The notes beneath the pieces are model-generated. The model saw nothing but the letters and a program-made list of their open reading frames with translations, did no database searches and had not been told where the DNA came from. From the NCBI GenBank assembly GCA_965198875.1, contig CBDAPU010000001.1, forward strand, positions 2,108,001 through 2,172,000: a DNA stretch of 64,000 nt, in the 5' to 3' direction. How positions within the stretch are numbered: the first letter of the stretch is position 1; every line of letters starts with the position of its first letter. The position numbers were made by a program, and so were the translations under genes. This stretch comes from CBDAPU01 sp965198875. GTDB taxonomy: Bacteria; Pseudomonadota; Gammaproteobacteria; Eutrophobiales; Eutrophobiaceae. Of the stretch, positions 54,201-60,771 are shown in pieces.

Positions 54201-56708
54201 GAAGTGAGGGGTGATGGGGCGGTCTATGAATATATCAGCACTAACACCTTGCTTCTCTCCGCCTTTGAGGATCTCAGCGGTGGCGATGGGGATGATCGCT
54301 TCAACATAGCAGGCGATCACAGCGGCAACCTCTTTGGGGCGGGGGGCGATGACGTCTTTGCCATCAACGCCGTGCTGACGGGCGACATTGACGGGCAAAC
54401 CGGGCTGAATACCTTTCGGTTTAACCTCGGCGGGCGGGTGACGGGGGATGTGGCGAATACGGGCGGGACGACCCGGCTGGATTTTAGTAATGCCGAGTCA
54501 GTTACCGTGAGATTGACGGGCCTGGGCGCCAATGGTTTCACCGGCGAGTCCACAGTGAGCGGTACCTTCTCTGATGTGAGCGCCCTCACTGGCAGCGCCG
54601 GGGTCGACGCCTTGATTGGTCTTGATGCGGCGGCGGTCTGGGAAGTGAGCGGCGGCGGGGCAAGTTATGAGAGCACCAACACCTTGTTGTTCGCCGCCTT
54701 TGAGGATCTCAGCGGTGGGGGTGGGGATGATCGCTTCAACATAACCGGGGATCATACCGGCAGCCTCCTGGGGGCCGGAGGCGATGATGTCTTTGCCATC
54801 AACGCCGTGCTGACGGGCAGTATTGACGGGGGGGGTGGTGATGATCGCTTTGATTTCAACGGCGGCAGGGTGACGGGCGACATTGACGGGCAGGCGGGTG
54901 TGGACTCCCTCACATTTGCTGCGGGATCAACCACTACACTCAATGCCCTGGGCACAACCGATGGTTTTGCCGGCACAGCGAGCAATGTGGATGCTTTTGA
55001 TAATATCGATGACGTCAGTGGAAGCGGGGCAGTGGATACGCTGATCGGTGATTTCGCTACGGGCGGGGCGTTTACGGTAGCGGCAAACGGCGGTGCGTAT
55101 ACCAGCACAAATACGCTAACCTTCAGCGCAATCGAAAATCTTCTCGGCGCCGATGGGGCGGACACGTTTAACATAAATGCCACCTATGGCGGCAATATTA
55201 ACGGGGCCGGGGGCGATGATGTGATCAATTTTATCGGCGGCTCGTTAAGCGGAAATGTATCGGCCGGGGTGGGCAACAACACCTACATGTTCACCGGCGG
55301 CACGGCAACAGGGGTCTTTACCATTGCCGGTGATGATACCTGGGTGCATGCAAGTGGCGTTCCGTTAGGGAGCGCTGTGGTTGGCGGCGCCGATACGTCA
55401 CTGACGGCGCCCGGCGCCCCTGGCAGTGATTTGACCGTTGGCAGCCTTGATCTGCGCCTGCCCACCATGACCGGGTTTAACGGGGCGCTGATCATCGGCG
55501 GGACATTAACCCCGCCGTCACTGCCTGTTGATGGCGCCTCGGCAATCACAGTGAATACGGATCTGCTCACCGTCAGTGATCCGGTGATCACAAGTGGTGA
55601 TGTCGTATTACTGGGGGCCGAGGTGAACCTGGCGCCGACCGATCGTGCCCGGCCGGCTATCGATGCAGGTGGTCTTGGCGGCGATGATATTCTCATTATT
55701 GCTGTGGGTGAGACCGAGGGAGGCAGTGGCAGTGGTGACATCGTTGGCGGCAGTCTGCCGACGAATATACAAGGTGGTTCCCTCACCCTGATCGCAGTGA
55801 ATGATGTCATCGACCCGGGCAATATTGAGATCCGATTGGGCGGTGGCAATTTGCAAATATCCCTGGGGCAAGGCAACGATGCGCCACTGTTTCTCTTGCT
55901 GGATGCAACGGCGATTGAACTGGATGACCCCACACGGAACTTTATCGAGGTGGCTTTTCCCGATTTGAACCTGCTGTCAGTGGGGCAGGACGCCGCCCAG
56001 GCTAACCCGGCGGGGAGTTTTTTAGGTCTTGAGCAACTTTCCTTTATTGACGCCAGCCTGTTCCAGGTGGATTTGAACCTGTTCGGGAGCATCGGTGGCG
56101 GTATTGCACTTTCACTCGCCCAATGTGAGGAAGTGGAAGGCTGTGCCCCGGATGTGACGGAAACCGAGCTAAATGAACTCATTGCTAATCTACAAGCCCG
56201 GATCCAGGAACTGGAAACCCGTTTGCAGGAGCAAGGCCCCTCAGGCGATGAGGTTGAGATCGCCGGGCTACTGGCCGGTTATCAGGACGAGTTAGATAAT
56301 TTCCAGTCCTACAGAGAACAGCTTGAAGACTACTACGCATCAGAGGCGGAGCTCGATGAGGATCTGGATGATGATTTCTTCGCCCAGTTTGCAGATGAAG
56401 GAGGTGAAGGTGATCTGTCCACGCAGGTTCAGCAACTGCGTGATGTGCTGGCGGTCAACCAGCAACGTATCGAATGGCTGGATGATCTGAAAGCCGACCC
56501 GGGCGCCCGTGCCGGTTTGAGTGAGAAGACGGGTATCGATCTGACCATAGAATCGCTGGACGCCATTATCGACGCCACCCGCCAGGCGGCCGATTTCATC
56601 GACAGGCAGATCAAGTTATTGCTACAAGGCACGGAAGCCCGTTTACATGAGTTAGCGCCACTTAATGCGGGGACGATAGACCGTCGGCGTCTGGCCCGGG
56701 CCTATTAG
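42210..56708 (+). CDS. TpsA exoprotein, main and C-terminal part (giant beta-helix adhesin with RTX-like repeats)
   Basis: 4832 aa frame, the same frame as the N-terminal piece, so one exoprotein of about 5,880 residues is expected from 39060 to 56708. Regions: beta-helix (to about 46500), seven or so 84-residue repeats (46591-49700), further beta-helix with Asp/Gly-rich coils (to 52700), then 149-residue repeats with nonapeptide-like Gly-Asp motifs (GAGGDDVFA, GGADNDRFD, GGSDVLDY) resembling RTX calcium sites. A final globular part precedes a C-terminal tail with Cys-x5-Cys (QCEEVEGC) and about 150 residues of charged coiled coil ending RRLARAY. Secreted to the surface through TpsB; probably an adhesin or contact-dependent factor, function unproven. 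No toxin domain recognised at the C-terminus. Confidence 0.86.
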   Translation: MTLTASNGIRTAGDISTSNDAIRFNSATTLTADVSLSTDTGGGNIRFGATLNGGHDLTLTAGTGNIIFTGAVGGTTPLAALTITSAADVTASRDVTAARFEQTAGTGETRFEGALETSAAAGIDVRTSYIHLRGGVTTEGGGTLTLYADPLMETESTSGTIRIRDSSPISADGAVTLTALGSAGTTVDGDIRIAGDISTTDDNITFEGSTRLTGNISLTAGSGTVRFDERIYTTTMRRSLQVAAGSVTFAGDITAADLTVTADAFTLENNISASGAVALTASSGRLMITGGGRINADGAVMLTASTGGIQITGNILTSGSDITFRSNTTLTGNTSLATNDSSGGAITFRGTVDGGHGLMLEAGTGDVTFMGVVGGATRLGALTIANANNVDIGMAIDVASFRQTAGSGLITLSGDLQTSAAEGVAVRTRNIRIEGDVTTRNMGPVNLHADPMMGAMGLSGGLIAGVLLLDAGAGIAAEGAVTLRAGVFTMTAQANPTMAQTSVRTDADISLTADNMSLAGLIRSGAGELVIAANTPARAINLGGSANNSGGLALDAGELNSLEAATIRIGNGMTTGDITFTGAFEADAAFASEILALQSDGGAVSDAANSTIDLGSRRDGGGGLIPVGPSFGPMNPPDPRGLVIRAGAVDLARTAHDFDVVAAEISGTAATASIRLRDSDVLVVGSVDGVDGISAVGDISITAGRPNSSAPGLVIERDIQSSGGGDVSLRADMRIRVDTRAGGAHNVTIATTGAGDLEIDSDSGFNAGLELRDEAGGQIALLETRGSGDIRITGDVSIEDNDPAHKPQIIAGGKLALAPPPGWRINLGDVAVDFAVNAYAMQVDAAAMAQPPPPLPLELNLRDADMDALARDTQGELVIGDAQSGEIRLSRRRGNPFPDRSLALMSGGSIRGREAGVEFASANSLSLISTGFGAISLTLDVAAVTVMGPEIILVNITSEGSRGDTRYRINSRDEITIVQRQNNMLIESISTAGRLVNIDVRAGMLLDYDNDDVVDISARTARIDASGGIGTSSPGGDIETALVRFIARAGGGDIVIDETDALTVESLQAVTGDISIEAGGLLTLGDGIQVSFGTDDVGSAGDLSIRAAGLSLHANTALTSSGGNIRLQSIGAGNAMQLNGDISATAMGTISLMGAGAINQGAGSLIQTASGAISLASAAGGITVNQVQSTANAMINVTATGAAITAVNGMARLGAVGSTSTLVLTAGTDIGTAALPLPTDVGVLRARAGGAIHIREANALQLGDATGGISAGGLLNVTATNIDLGADIDVGALMLDVGMGGIFQRSGRLRVAGATTLAAGDFNDIQLDTNPANDFDADGNGAQINITSVANVNLSDANDLTLGAVGVTGSAVIRVAGDITFSTALDNRITLVLGAGGDITFMGAVGNANTSLRRVLIMNAGNVNINSALNADTLTQQMGTGDTTFGGAVRITSAANINTTGDISFGSTLDGDHDLTLASSTGDITFTGVVGGTTSLDAVSITNAGNVNINSAFNAASLSQTTGTGDTTLSGAVEITGAVDINTRGDITFGSTLDGDHDLTLATSTGDITFTGVVGGTTSLDAVSITNAGDVNINSAFNAASLSQTAGTGDTTLGGAVEITNDAGLTTGGAVRFADATNIGGTLEVTAAGIELDANVTAATLVFDASGGAGDITQMSGALTVTGATTLAAQDTDDIALGSAGNNFTGSVKVSSAANLTLSDANALTLDAVSVTVNADVDAGGLVDFIELAAIGGTLDVNTTANNAGGGAITDSVKGRLAVTGATTLTAGGNDITLDNFTNDFTGAVNVGSAADLTLVDENTLQLGAVSVTGNADIDSRGVVRFSGVAAIGGTLDVNTTVNNAGGGAISDNGGRLSVTGTTTLAAGPADITLDNPANDFIGAVSVSSVANLTLADANALTLGALGVTTSADIRAAGDITFSAALDGDYDLTLDAGGNIIFMGVVGGTTPLDAVSITNAGNVNINMAFSAASLSQTTGTGDTTFGGAVRISSAANINTTGDITFGSTLDGDHDLTLVSSTGDITFTGVVGGTTSLDAVSITNAGDVNISMAFNAVSLRQTMGTGDTTLGGAVEITGAVDINTTGDITFGSTLDGDHDLTLATSTGEITFMGVVGGTTPLDAVSITNAGNVNINMAFSAASLSQTTGTGDTTFGGAVRISSAANINTTGDITFGSTLDGDHDLTLATSTGDITFTGVVGGTTPLDAVSITNAGNVNINSAFNAASLSQTTGTGDTTLGGAVEITGAVDINTTGDITQTGGSLMVGGTTTLAAGGNDITLDNPANDFIGAVSVSSTADLTLVDANALTLGALGVTTSADISATGDITFSTALDGDYDLTLDAGGDITFMGVVGGTTPLDAVSITNAGNVNISMAFNAASLSQTMGTGDTTLSGAVRITSAANINTTGDITFGSTLDGDHDLTLATSTGDITFTGVVGGTTSLDAVSITNAGNVNISMAFNAASFRQTAGTGTTRLNGALRTSAAAGVGITAHAIAINNAITTTGNGAVTLTATTGSLIIAAAGAITADGAVALTANTGGINTAGDITTSNAAITFHSATTLTADVVLSSSGGDLTFAGPLNGDHALTLNAGNAGDIALQSAENGAMTALEVFTISNASDVQMTSMRANIIDIRAQNDFTAVIQDIADLDQDIDALTGDIDIDAGGVITLEDATGGTNGNRRTRLVSRVGGINVGNVMSLVVEDNDTSNALQINSARGVVLTPGDALVRLGDEAVAQGGTPTLNDAALNAFGNITLGTEAMPIGAVILDMAVPFAGGLLSIISSGAINDNNTGVAFTQVGGALRLTAGGAIGGTANPLTLDVGALEIISTAGNAVTVQDMGAGATTYNIGSANIAVGAVSLAKTSNNMMIAEINANGAVDLMATNAAANIIIDGALQSAGNAITILAGNDVSLTAAARINSQDGTVVIRADSGDGGLASGALMMADGALINAGGGAITLSADEDLTLGLLMTTNATDAAVSLSSREGGIVDGGDTGGADVQAAAGGLAINAAGGVGAGNGLETQVASMTIDADSIAIHEADALIVADIRSSGGASITAGDGVAFTALTTIGGLLEVIAPAIELNTDVMAGSLAFDASGGAGNIIQSSGRLTVAGITTLAAEDTDNITLGNAANDFTGAVTVSSANNLTLVDTNALILGALSITGDADVDAGGAVRFSGAAVIGGMLAVRAAAIDLNANVMANALDFDASGGAGDITQISGALMVAGATTLAAEDTDNITLGNAANDFMDVVGVSSAANLTLADASALTLGAVSITGNADVDTGGVVRFSDAVSIGGALDVDATANNPGGGAISDNGGMLSVTGTTTLAAGGNDITLDNAANDFIGEVSVSNSGANDVIIHDVNSLTIGMAMAGNDLRLNFDRGGGAATLDLAAATVTAGGTVFVNGNGANDALRITNTANAWTITGADAGAIDAGGTDYRFGDLAILIGNLNTDVFTFEAGARLSGKVDGLAGSDTLDFNGQGQRITITALGGVDGFTGEAVNGNVITLPAFDNISAIDGAPGEDTLVDAINADATFALTAAADTYRSSGRDLSFANIENLIAGTGNDTFNITGDHGGNLLGAGGDDVFAINAVLTGDIDGGADNDRFDFNGGRVIGSIDGQGGSDVLDYTRLPTPASVILESLGAIDGFSGRASGVDGGFENVNTLVGSAGVDALTGLDAAASWEVRGDGAVYEYISTNTLLLSAFEDLSGGDGDDRFNITGDHSGNLSGAGGDDVFAINAVLTGDIDGGADNDRFDFNGGRVMGSIDGRGGSDVLDYTRLPTPASVILESLGAIDGFSGRASGVDGGFENVNTLVGSAGVDALTGLDAAASWEVRGDGAVYEYISTNTLLLSAFEDLSGGDGDDRFNIAGDHGGNLFGAGGDDVFAINAVLTGNIDGGADNDRFDFNGGRVTGSIDGRGGSDVLDYTRLSTPAGVILESLGAIDGFSGRAGGVDGGFENVNTLVGSAGVDALTGLDAAASWEVRGDGAVYEYISTNTLLLSAFEDLSGGDGDDRFNIAGDHSGNLFGAGGDDVFAINAVLTGDIDGQTGLNTFRFNLGGRVTGDVANTGGTTRLDFSNAESVTVRLTGLGANGFTGESTVSGTFSDVSALTGSAGVDALIGLDAAAVWEVSGGGASYESTNTLLFAAFEDLSGGGGDDRFNITGDHTGSLLGAGGDDVFAINAVLTGSIDGGGGDDRFDFNGGRVTGDIDGQAGVDSLTFAAGSTTTLNALGTTDGFAGTASNVDAFDNIDDVSGSGAVDTLIGDFATGGAFTVAANGGAYTSTNTLTFSAIENLLGADGADTFNINATYGGNINGAGGDDVINFIGGSLSGNVSAGVGNNTYMFTGGTATGVFTIAGDDTWVHASGVPLGSAVVGGADTSLTAPGAPGSDLTVGSLDLRLPTMTGFNGALIIGGTLTPPSLPVDGASAITVNTDLLTVSDPVITSGDVVLLGAEVNLAPTDRARPAIDAGGLGGDDILIIAVGETEGGSGSGDIVGGSLPTNIQGGSLTLIAVNDVIDPGNIEIRLGGGNLQISLGQGNDAPLFLLLDATAIELDDPTRNFIEVAFPDLNLLSVGQDAAQANPAGSFLGLEQLSFIDASLFQVDLNLFGSIGGGIALSLAQCEEVEGCAPDVTETELNELIANLQARIQELETRLQEQGPSGDEVEIAGLLAGYQDELDNFQSYREQLEDYYASEAELDEDLDDDFFAQFADEGGEGDLSTQVQQLRDVLAVNQQRIEWLDDLKADPGARAGLSEKTGIDLTIESLDAIIDATRQAADFIDRQIKLLLQGTEARLHELAPLNAGTIDRRRLARAY
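46591..49725. repeat. 252-bp repeats in tpsA (84 residues)
   Basis: The landmark GCGACAT(C/T)A starts units at 46591, 46843, 48259, 48511, 48763, 49015 and 49474, with 252-bp spacing inside each run. Units encode TGDITFTGVVGGTT, VSITNAGNVNI and TGTGDTT coils. Blocks of several units are themselves repeated (46.5-47.1 kb versus 48.1-49.6 kb) with intervening sequence that is also partly duplicated, indicating segmental duplication. Confidence 0.85.
52974..54749. repeat. 447-bp tandem repeats with RTX-like motifs in tpsA (149 residues)
   Basis: GATCAC landmarks at 52974, 53421, 53868 and 54315 are exactly 447 bp apart; the first three units are almost identical, the fourth (to 54749) is 435 bp and diverged, and a fifth degenerate unit follows. 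Each unit carries two or three Gly-Asp turns (GAGGDDVFAIN, GGADNDRFDFN, GGDGDDRFNI). Near identity implies recent amplification and a likely site of assembly collapse or length variation. Confidence 0.88.
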
Positions 56709-56735
56709 AGATGAACGAGAAGGTGTTGACGGACT

Positions 56736-57281
56736 GTGCGCGCTATCATTAGACGGAGTTGCCTGTTGTTATTGCTGGGGCTGAGTGCGCCCGGTTATGG
56801 TGCGTTTTTGAGCGATGAGGAGGCGTTGTCGGTTGAGGCGGCGGCGTTGCGAGGGGAGCTGGGGTTGTTTCAGACAATTCGCCAGGGGATATTGCTGTCG
56901 ATAACACAGTGTGAGGGAGAGGAGTCATGCCTGGGTAACGTGCATCACCAGGAGGTGGGGCAGTTGATTGACGCCATAGATAACCGGGTGAGGGTGTTGA
57001 CGCAACGCTATGAGGCGGCTCAGGAGAGCGACCTTGAGGACATTTTAGTGACCTATGTGGATGAGCGGGAGGCGTTTAATGGTTATCTTGCGCGTATCAA
57101 GGTGATATCGCCGGAGCAGTTTGAGGAGGTGCTGGAGGATGGGCTCGGTGATGAGGATATCTTTGGGATAAGGACGATCAGCTCGGCGGAGAAGATACTC
57201 AATCAGTACCGGGTTTATGAGGATGAGGATGACCTGCTGGAGGACGATGAGGAGGGGCTGGAAGAGATTAACCTCGATTGA
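56736..57281 (+). CDS. Small secreted protein resembling the TpsA C-terminal tail
   Basis: 181 aa, GTG start 27 bp after the tpsA stop. Signal peptide MRAIIRRSCLLLLLGLSAPGYG, mature start near FLSDEEA. Residues about 42-130 align with the TpsA tail: both have an LF-x2-I-x2-GI-x-LS-x2-QCE stretch, a Cys-x5-Cys pair, then a Leu/Arg helix and an acidic DExxxFxxY segment. The C-terminus is very acidic (EDEDDLLEDDEEGLEEINLD). No known family. It could be a periplasmic or surface partner that mimics or binds the tail of TpsA; that is inference from the shared module and gene order. Confidence 0.72.
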   Translation: MRAIIRRSCLLLLLGLSAPGYGAFLSDEEALSVEAAALRGELGLFQTIRQGILLSITQCEGEESCLGNVHHQEVGQLIDAIDNRVRVLTQRYEAAQESDLEDILVTYVDEREAFNGYLARIKVISPEQFEEVLEDGLGDEDIFGIRTISSAEKILNQYRVYEDEDDLLEDDEEGLEEINLD

Positions 57282-57379
57282 GTCAGTGCAATAACAGGCG
57301 GGTCTCACGATGGATCAAGATGAAATCAATCAGCACCCAACAGGGGCTCTTCCATAAAAAGCCATCCCTTAAAAAGTGA

Positions 57380-57415
57380 ACAACACAAAAAGTGAGCAAC
57401 ACAGCAGGCGTTGCT
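57380..57415 (-). terminator. Possible terminator downstream of the Sel1 gene
   Basis: AGCAAC (57395-57400) and GTTGCT (57410-57415) form a 6-bp perfect stem with a 9-nt loop; read on the minus strand it is followed by a T5 run. It lies about 130 bp past the end of the minus-strand Sel1 gene, in the gap shared with the tps operon. Only moderately convincing. Confidence 0.4.
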
Positions 57416-57545
57416 TAAAAATAGCAGTGGGTTTTTTCCATGAGGGAAACAGCGCACACATCCCCGCCGTTTAATTCCCTGAAAGTCTGCCGGATTATCC
57501 AGTGTATGTGGGCGTGATGATGGCTGTTTTAGCTATTCCCCTTTG

Positions 57546-58058
57546 TTATTTTTCTCCTGCTTTCAGGTTTTTCCCATCTTCATCAGGCAGAGGCCCGTAT
57601 TTCCTGATCAATTCCCTGGCAAGTTTTTCCGCCTCTGTAAACTCCTCTTCCGAGAGATAAGACCTCGTTGCATCCAGCGCCGCCAGGGATTTTTTATGCC
57701 TATGCTCTGCGCCAACACGATACCAGGCGTAGGCATATTCATAATCCTTAGGCAGACCTTTGCCCTTGAAATACAGATCCCCCAGGTGATATTGGGCCTG
57801 GCTTACTCGTTGCTCCGCCGCCCTTCTAAACCACTTTGCCGCCGCTTCGTCATTTTGCCCCACGCCCTTGCCCTCATGGTACATCCTCGCCACATAATAC
57901 TGGGCGATGGCGTGGTTCGAGGTTTCCGCCAGGGAGCGCATGGTATTGTAGGCCTTGTTATAGTCGCCTTTTGCAAAGGCAAAAACACCGTCATTGAAGT
58001 CCGCCATGGAGGCCGTGGCAAAGGCCAGAAGCGCTAAAGAAGCAAATAATTCTCTCAT
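57546..58058 (-). CDS. Secreted Sel1-repeat (TPR-like) protein
   Basis: 170 aa. Signal peptide MRELFASLALLAFATASMAD, then an opening TPR-like helix pair (FNDGVFAFAKGDYNKAYNTM) and two to three Sel1 repeats (AIAQYYVARMYHEGKGVGQNDEAAAKWFRRAAEQ, AQYHLGDLYFKGKGLPKDYEYAYAWYRVGAE in outline). The C-terminal helix (LSEEEFTEAEKLARELIRKYG) is the usual cap. Periplasmic; Sel1 proteins act as protein-interaction scaffolds. Convergent with the tps operon, divergent from the transaminase gene. Partner unknown. Confidence 0.85.
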   Translation of the reverse strand: MRELFASLALLAFATASMADFNDGVFAFAKGDYNKAYNTMRSLAETSNHAIAQYYVARMYHEGKGVGQNDEAAAKWFRRAAEQRVSQAQYHLGDLYFKGKGLPKDYEYAYAWYRVGAEHRHKKSLAALDATRSYLSEEEFTEAEKLARELIRKYGPLPDEDGKNLKAGEK

Positions 58059-58199
58059 GTTCGTGGTAGGGGTGTTGATTGCTATGAGCTACATTTATCC
58101 AGCGTCGATAGATTGTTAAATATAACCGCATATCCTAAGATGTCCAGCGCCAAATAAACACCTCACCATAAACACCCAGGCTGATCCGGAGAGAAGAAC

Positions 58200-59552
58200 G
58201 TGGCGACTGAAACTGTTTCCCATGATGATAGCGAAGCTGATCGCCCGCTGAACCTGCGTCCCTACTGGATGCCGTTTACGGCTAATCGCGTATTCAAACA
58301 CAGCCCTCGCATGATTACATCTGCGGATGGTTTCTACTACACGACCCATGACGGCGCCAGGGTGCTGGATTTCTTCTCGGGTCTGTGGACGTCTGGGCTG
58401 GGTCATTGTCACCCGCGCATCGTTGAGGCGGTACAAAAACAGGTGGCGAAGCTCGATTATGCGATGGCGTTTCAGGTTGGGCATCCGGGGGTGTTTGAGT
58501 TGGCCGAGCGCCTCGTCAACCTGGCCCCGGAAGGTATTGATCATTGCTTCTTCGTGAACTCCGGATCAGAGGCTGCCGATACGGCCATGAAGATCGCTTT
58601 GGGTTACCATCGGGCAAGGGGTGATGGCGCTCGAACCCGGTTCATTGGCCGCGAGCGGGGTTATCATGGGGTCGGGTTTGGCGGCATGTCCGTAGGCGGG
58701 ATAGGGCGCAATCGAAAAATGTTCGCCTCGGCGCTGTCAGGCCCTGTTGATCATTTGCCGCACACACATGATCTGGCGCATCAGGCGTTCAGCAAGGGGC
58801 AACCGCAATGGGGCGCGCACCTGGCCGATGAATTGGAACGTCTGGTGGCATTGCATGATGCCTCCAGTATTGCTGCAGTGATGGTTGAACCGGTGGCCGG
58901 CTCAACGGGGGTGTTGGCGCCACCGGTGGGTTATCTGGAACGACTGCGTGAGCTCTGCACCGGCCATGGTATTTTGTTGATCTTCGATGAGGTGATCACG
59001 GCGTTTGGTCGGGTGGGCGCGGCTTTTGCCGCCGAGCGCTTTGCCGTGAAACCCGATATCATCACTACGGCGAAGGGCCTGACGAACGGCGTCATACCTA
59101 TGGGTGCGGTGTTGGTGAGCGACACCATCCACGATGCGTTTATGCAGGGCGCCGATGCCGCCATAGAGTTCTTTCATGGTTATACCTGCTCCGGTCATCC
59201 GCTGGCGGCGGCAGCAGGTTTGGCGGCCATGGCCGTGTATGAAGAGGAGGGGATATTTGCGCGCGCTCGTGAAAACGAGACGGTCTTTGAAGCGTATATC
59301 CATGCCATGAGAGACGCCAGGCATGTTATCGATATCAGAAACTTTGGCATGATGGGGGCGATAGAGTTAGCCCCGAGAGCGGGTGCCCCGGGAGCACGGG
59401 GATTTGAGGTGCATCAAAAATGCTTCGCCGATGGGTTGATGGTAAGAAATACCATGGACATACTCCAGTTCTCACCGTTTTTCACGATGACGCCGGCCCT
59501 GTTTGAACAGGGGTATGATATTGTCCGTAACGCATTAAAAGCAACGGATTAG
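58200..59552 (+). CDS. Omega-amino acid:pyruvate aminotransferase (beta-alanine type, class III)
   Basis: 450 aa PLP enzyme. The PLP lysine is Lys292 in TTAKGLTNG; the ring-nitrogen Asp lies in LIFDEVITAFGR; other signatures are VNSGSEAADTAMKIAL, RERGYHGVGFGGMSVGG and HGYTCSGHPLAAAAGL. The N-terminal LRPYWMPFTANRVFK is characteristic of beta-alanine:pyruvate transaminases. It transfers the amino group of beta-alanine or similar omega-amines to pyruvate. GTG start preceded by GAGAAG. The glutamine synthetase-like gene at the right edge of the window could make it part of amine or polyamine catabolism, but they are not adjacent. Confidence 0.88.
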   Translation: MATETVSHDDSEADRPLNLRPYWMPFTANRVFKHSPRMITSADGFYYTTHDGARVLDFFSGLWTSGLGHCHPRIVEAVQKQVAKLDYAMAFQVGHPGVFELAERLVNLAPEGIDHCFFVNSGSEAADTAMKIALGYHRARGDGARTRFIGRERGYHGVGFGGMSVGGIGRNRKMFASALSGPVDHLPHTHDLAHQAFSKGQPQWGAHLADELERLVALHDASSIAAVMVEPVAGSTGVLAPPVGYLERLRELCTGHGILLIFDEVITAFGRVGAAFAAERFAVKPDIITTAKGLTNGVIPMGAVLVSDTIHDAFMQGADAAIEFFHGYTCSGHPLAAAAGLAAMAVYEEEGIFARARENETVFEAYIHAMRDARHVIDIRNFGMMGAIELAPRAGAPGARGFEVHQKCFADGLMVRNTMDILQFSPFFTMTPALFEQGYDIVRNALKATD

Positions 59553-59748
59553 GGCGGCTCGCAAACAGTTATTTTTGACCTGCTTACCTCTGATCAGGAT
59601 CAGCCAGGCCGCGCCCCTGTCGCATCATCTGCTTTGGCGGATCTCGAAAAAAGAGAAGATGGTGGATTGTTATTTTTCTGCCGTCCCTGATGGGGTTGTG
59701 GGGGTAGATGTTTTTCGAACCTCACCCATCAACAGCGCAACATTCAAT

Positions 59749-60654
59749 TCACCCGCTTAACGCTGATAACAGCTCGGCGATCGACTGAATGGACTGCCCC
59801 GGCGCCATGAGATGAACGCCGGCAACGCCATCGATCTGTTGCATTTTTTCTATCAATTCAATACAAATACGCTGGCTTTCCCCCATCGGATCGGCGCTAT
59901 CCGCCAGCCTTTGTAATACGGGATCGGGTATTGCCACACCCCAGAGGTTCTCTCTCATCCATTTAGCCGAACGTGCTGAGGCGACAGGGCCTAGCCCGAT
60001 CAGGACTTTTACGCTACCGATGAGATCCCATTGCGCCAAACCATCCATATAAGCTGCGATCAAATCGATGTCATAACATAGCTGTGTCTGCACAAAACGG
60101 GCGCCAGCGTCAATTTTTCTGATCAGGCCAGGATGTCCTTCGTCCCGGTTGATTCTTTGGGGAACATCTGCGGCGCCGATAAAGAAATAGGGCGGCGGAT
60201 CAATCTTGCGACCATTAGGTAAGGCCCGATCCTCACACATGCCCCTGGCGAGCTCAATCAATGCCACCGTGTTTATATCATTGACGGCCTTGGCGTCGGG
60301 TTGATCGCCATTGGCCGGCGTATCGCCTGTTAATGGCAGCAAGTTGCAAATCCCGTAGGCGGATGCACCGAGCAGCTCGGCGCTCAGGGCGATTCTGTTT
60401 CGGTCACGGCAGGTCAGTTGCAGCACCGGCTCGATGTCATTCAGCGCCAGCACGCTGGCAGCGGCAAGAGCGGACAGGGTGGTTTTAGCGCCGGCGCCGT
60501 CGGTGACGTTAATAGCGTGAACCTTCTCTTTAATCGAGTTTGCCGCTACAAGCACTTTGTCTGTGTCGGTTGATAATGGCGGCACAAGTTCGGCGGTGAA
60601 ACAGAACTCGCCCTCATCAAGTGTACGTTCGAGTTGGTTTAATCGTCTCATCAT
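59749..60654 (-). CDS. Methylenetetrahydrofolate reductase (MetF-family) protein
   Basis: 301 aa TIM-barrel flavoprotein family. Starts FCFTAELVPPLSTDT with the catalytic Glu, followed by NVTDGAGAK, LQLTCRDRNR and ICNLLPLTGDTP (FAD contact region), then FVQTQLCYDID typical of MetF. It reduces 5,10-methylenetetrahydrofolate to 5-methyltetrahydrofolate. The sequence is closer to the archaeal/methylotroph-like MetF branch (TDGAGAK, no EGxxxxN start) than to E. coli MetF, so cofactor use may differ. The homocysteine-forming OAH sulfhydrylase downstream of it fits a methionine context. Confidence 0.8.
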   Translation of the reverse strand: MMRRLNQLERTLDEGEFCFTAELVPPLSTDTDKVLVAANSIKEKVHAINVTDGAGAKTTLSALAAASVLALNDIEPVLQLTCRDRNRIALSAELLGASAYGICNLLPLTGDTPANGDQPDAKAVNDINTVALIELARGMCEDRALPNGRKIDPPPYFFIGAADVPQRINRDEGHPGLIRKIDAGARFVQTQLCYDIDLIAAYMDGLAQWDLIGSVKVLIGLGPVASARSAKWMRENLWGVAIPDPVLQRLADSADPMGESQRICIELIEKMQQIDGVAGVHLMAPGQSIQSIAELLSALSG

Positions 60655-60771
60655 TATGCTTTGTTGATCCCGTTTGTTGCAGGGGCGGGGAGGGTATCGT
60701 CAGTCCAGCAACACGCCGGATCGTCTCCCTGGAACGAGGACAATCTCAACACACTCCGGTTCAGGGTATCC

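Noticed and set aside
53202..54398. Three similar minus-strand frames spaced 447 bp apart
   Set aside because: They are the antisense of the 447-bp RTX-like units, with no ribosome sites.
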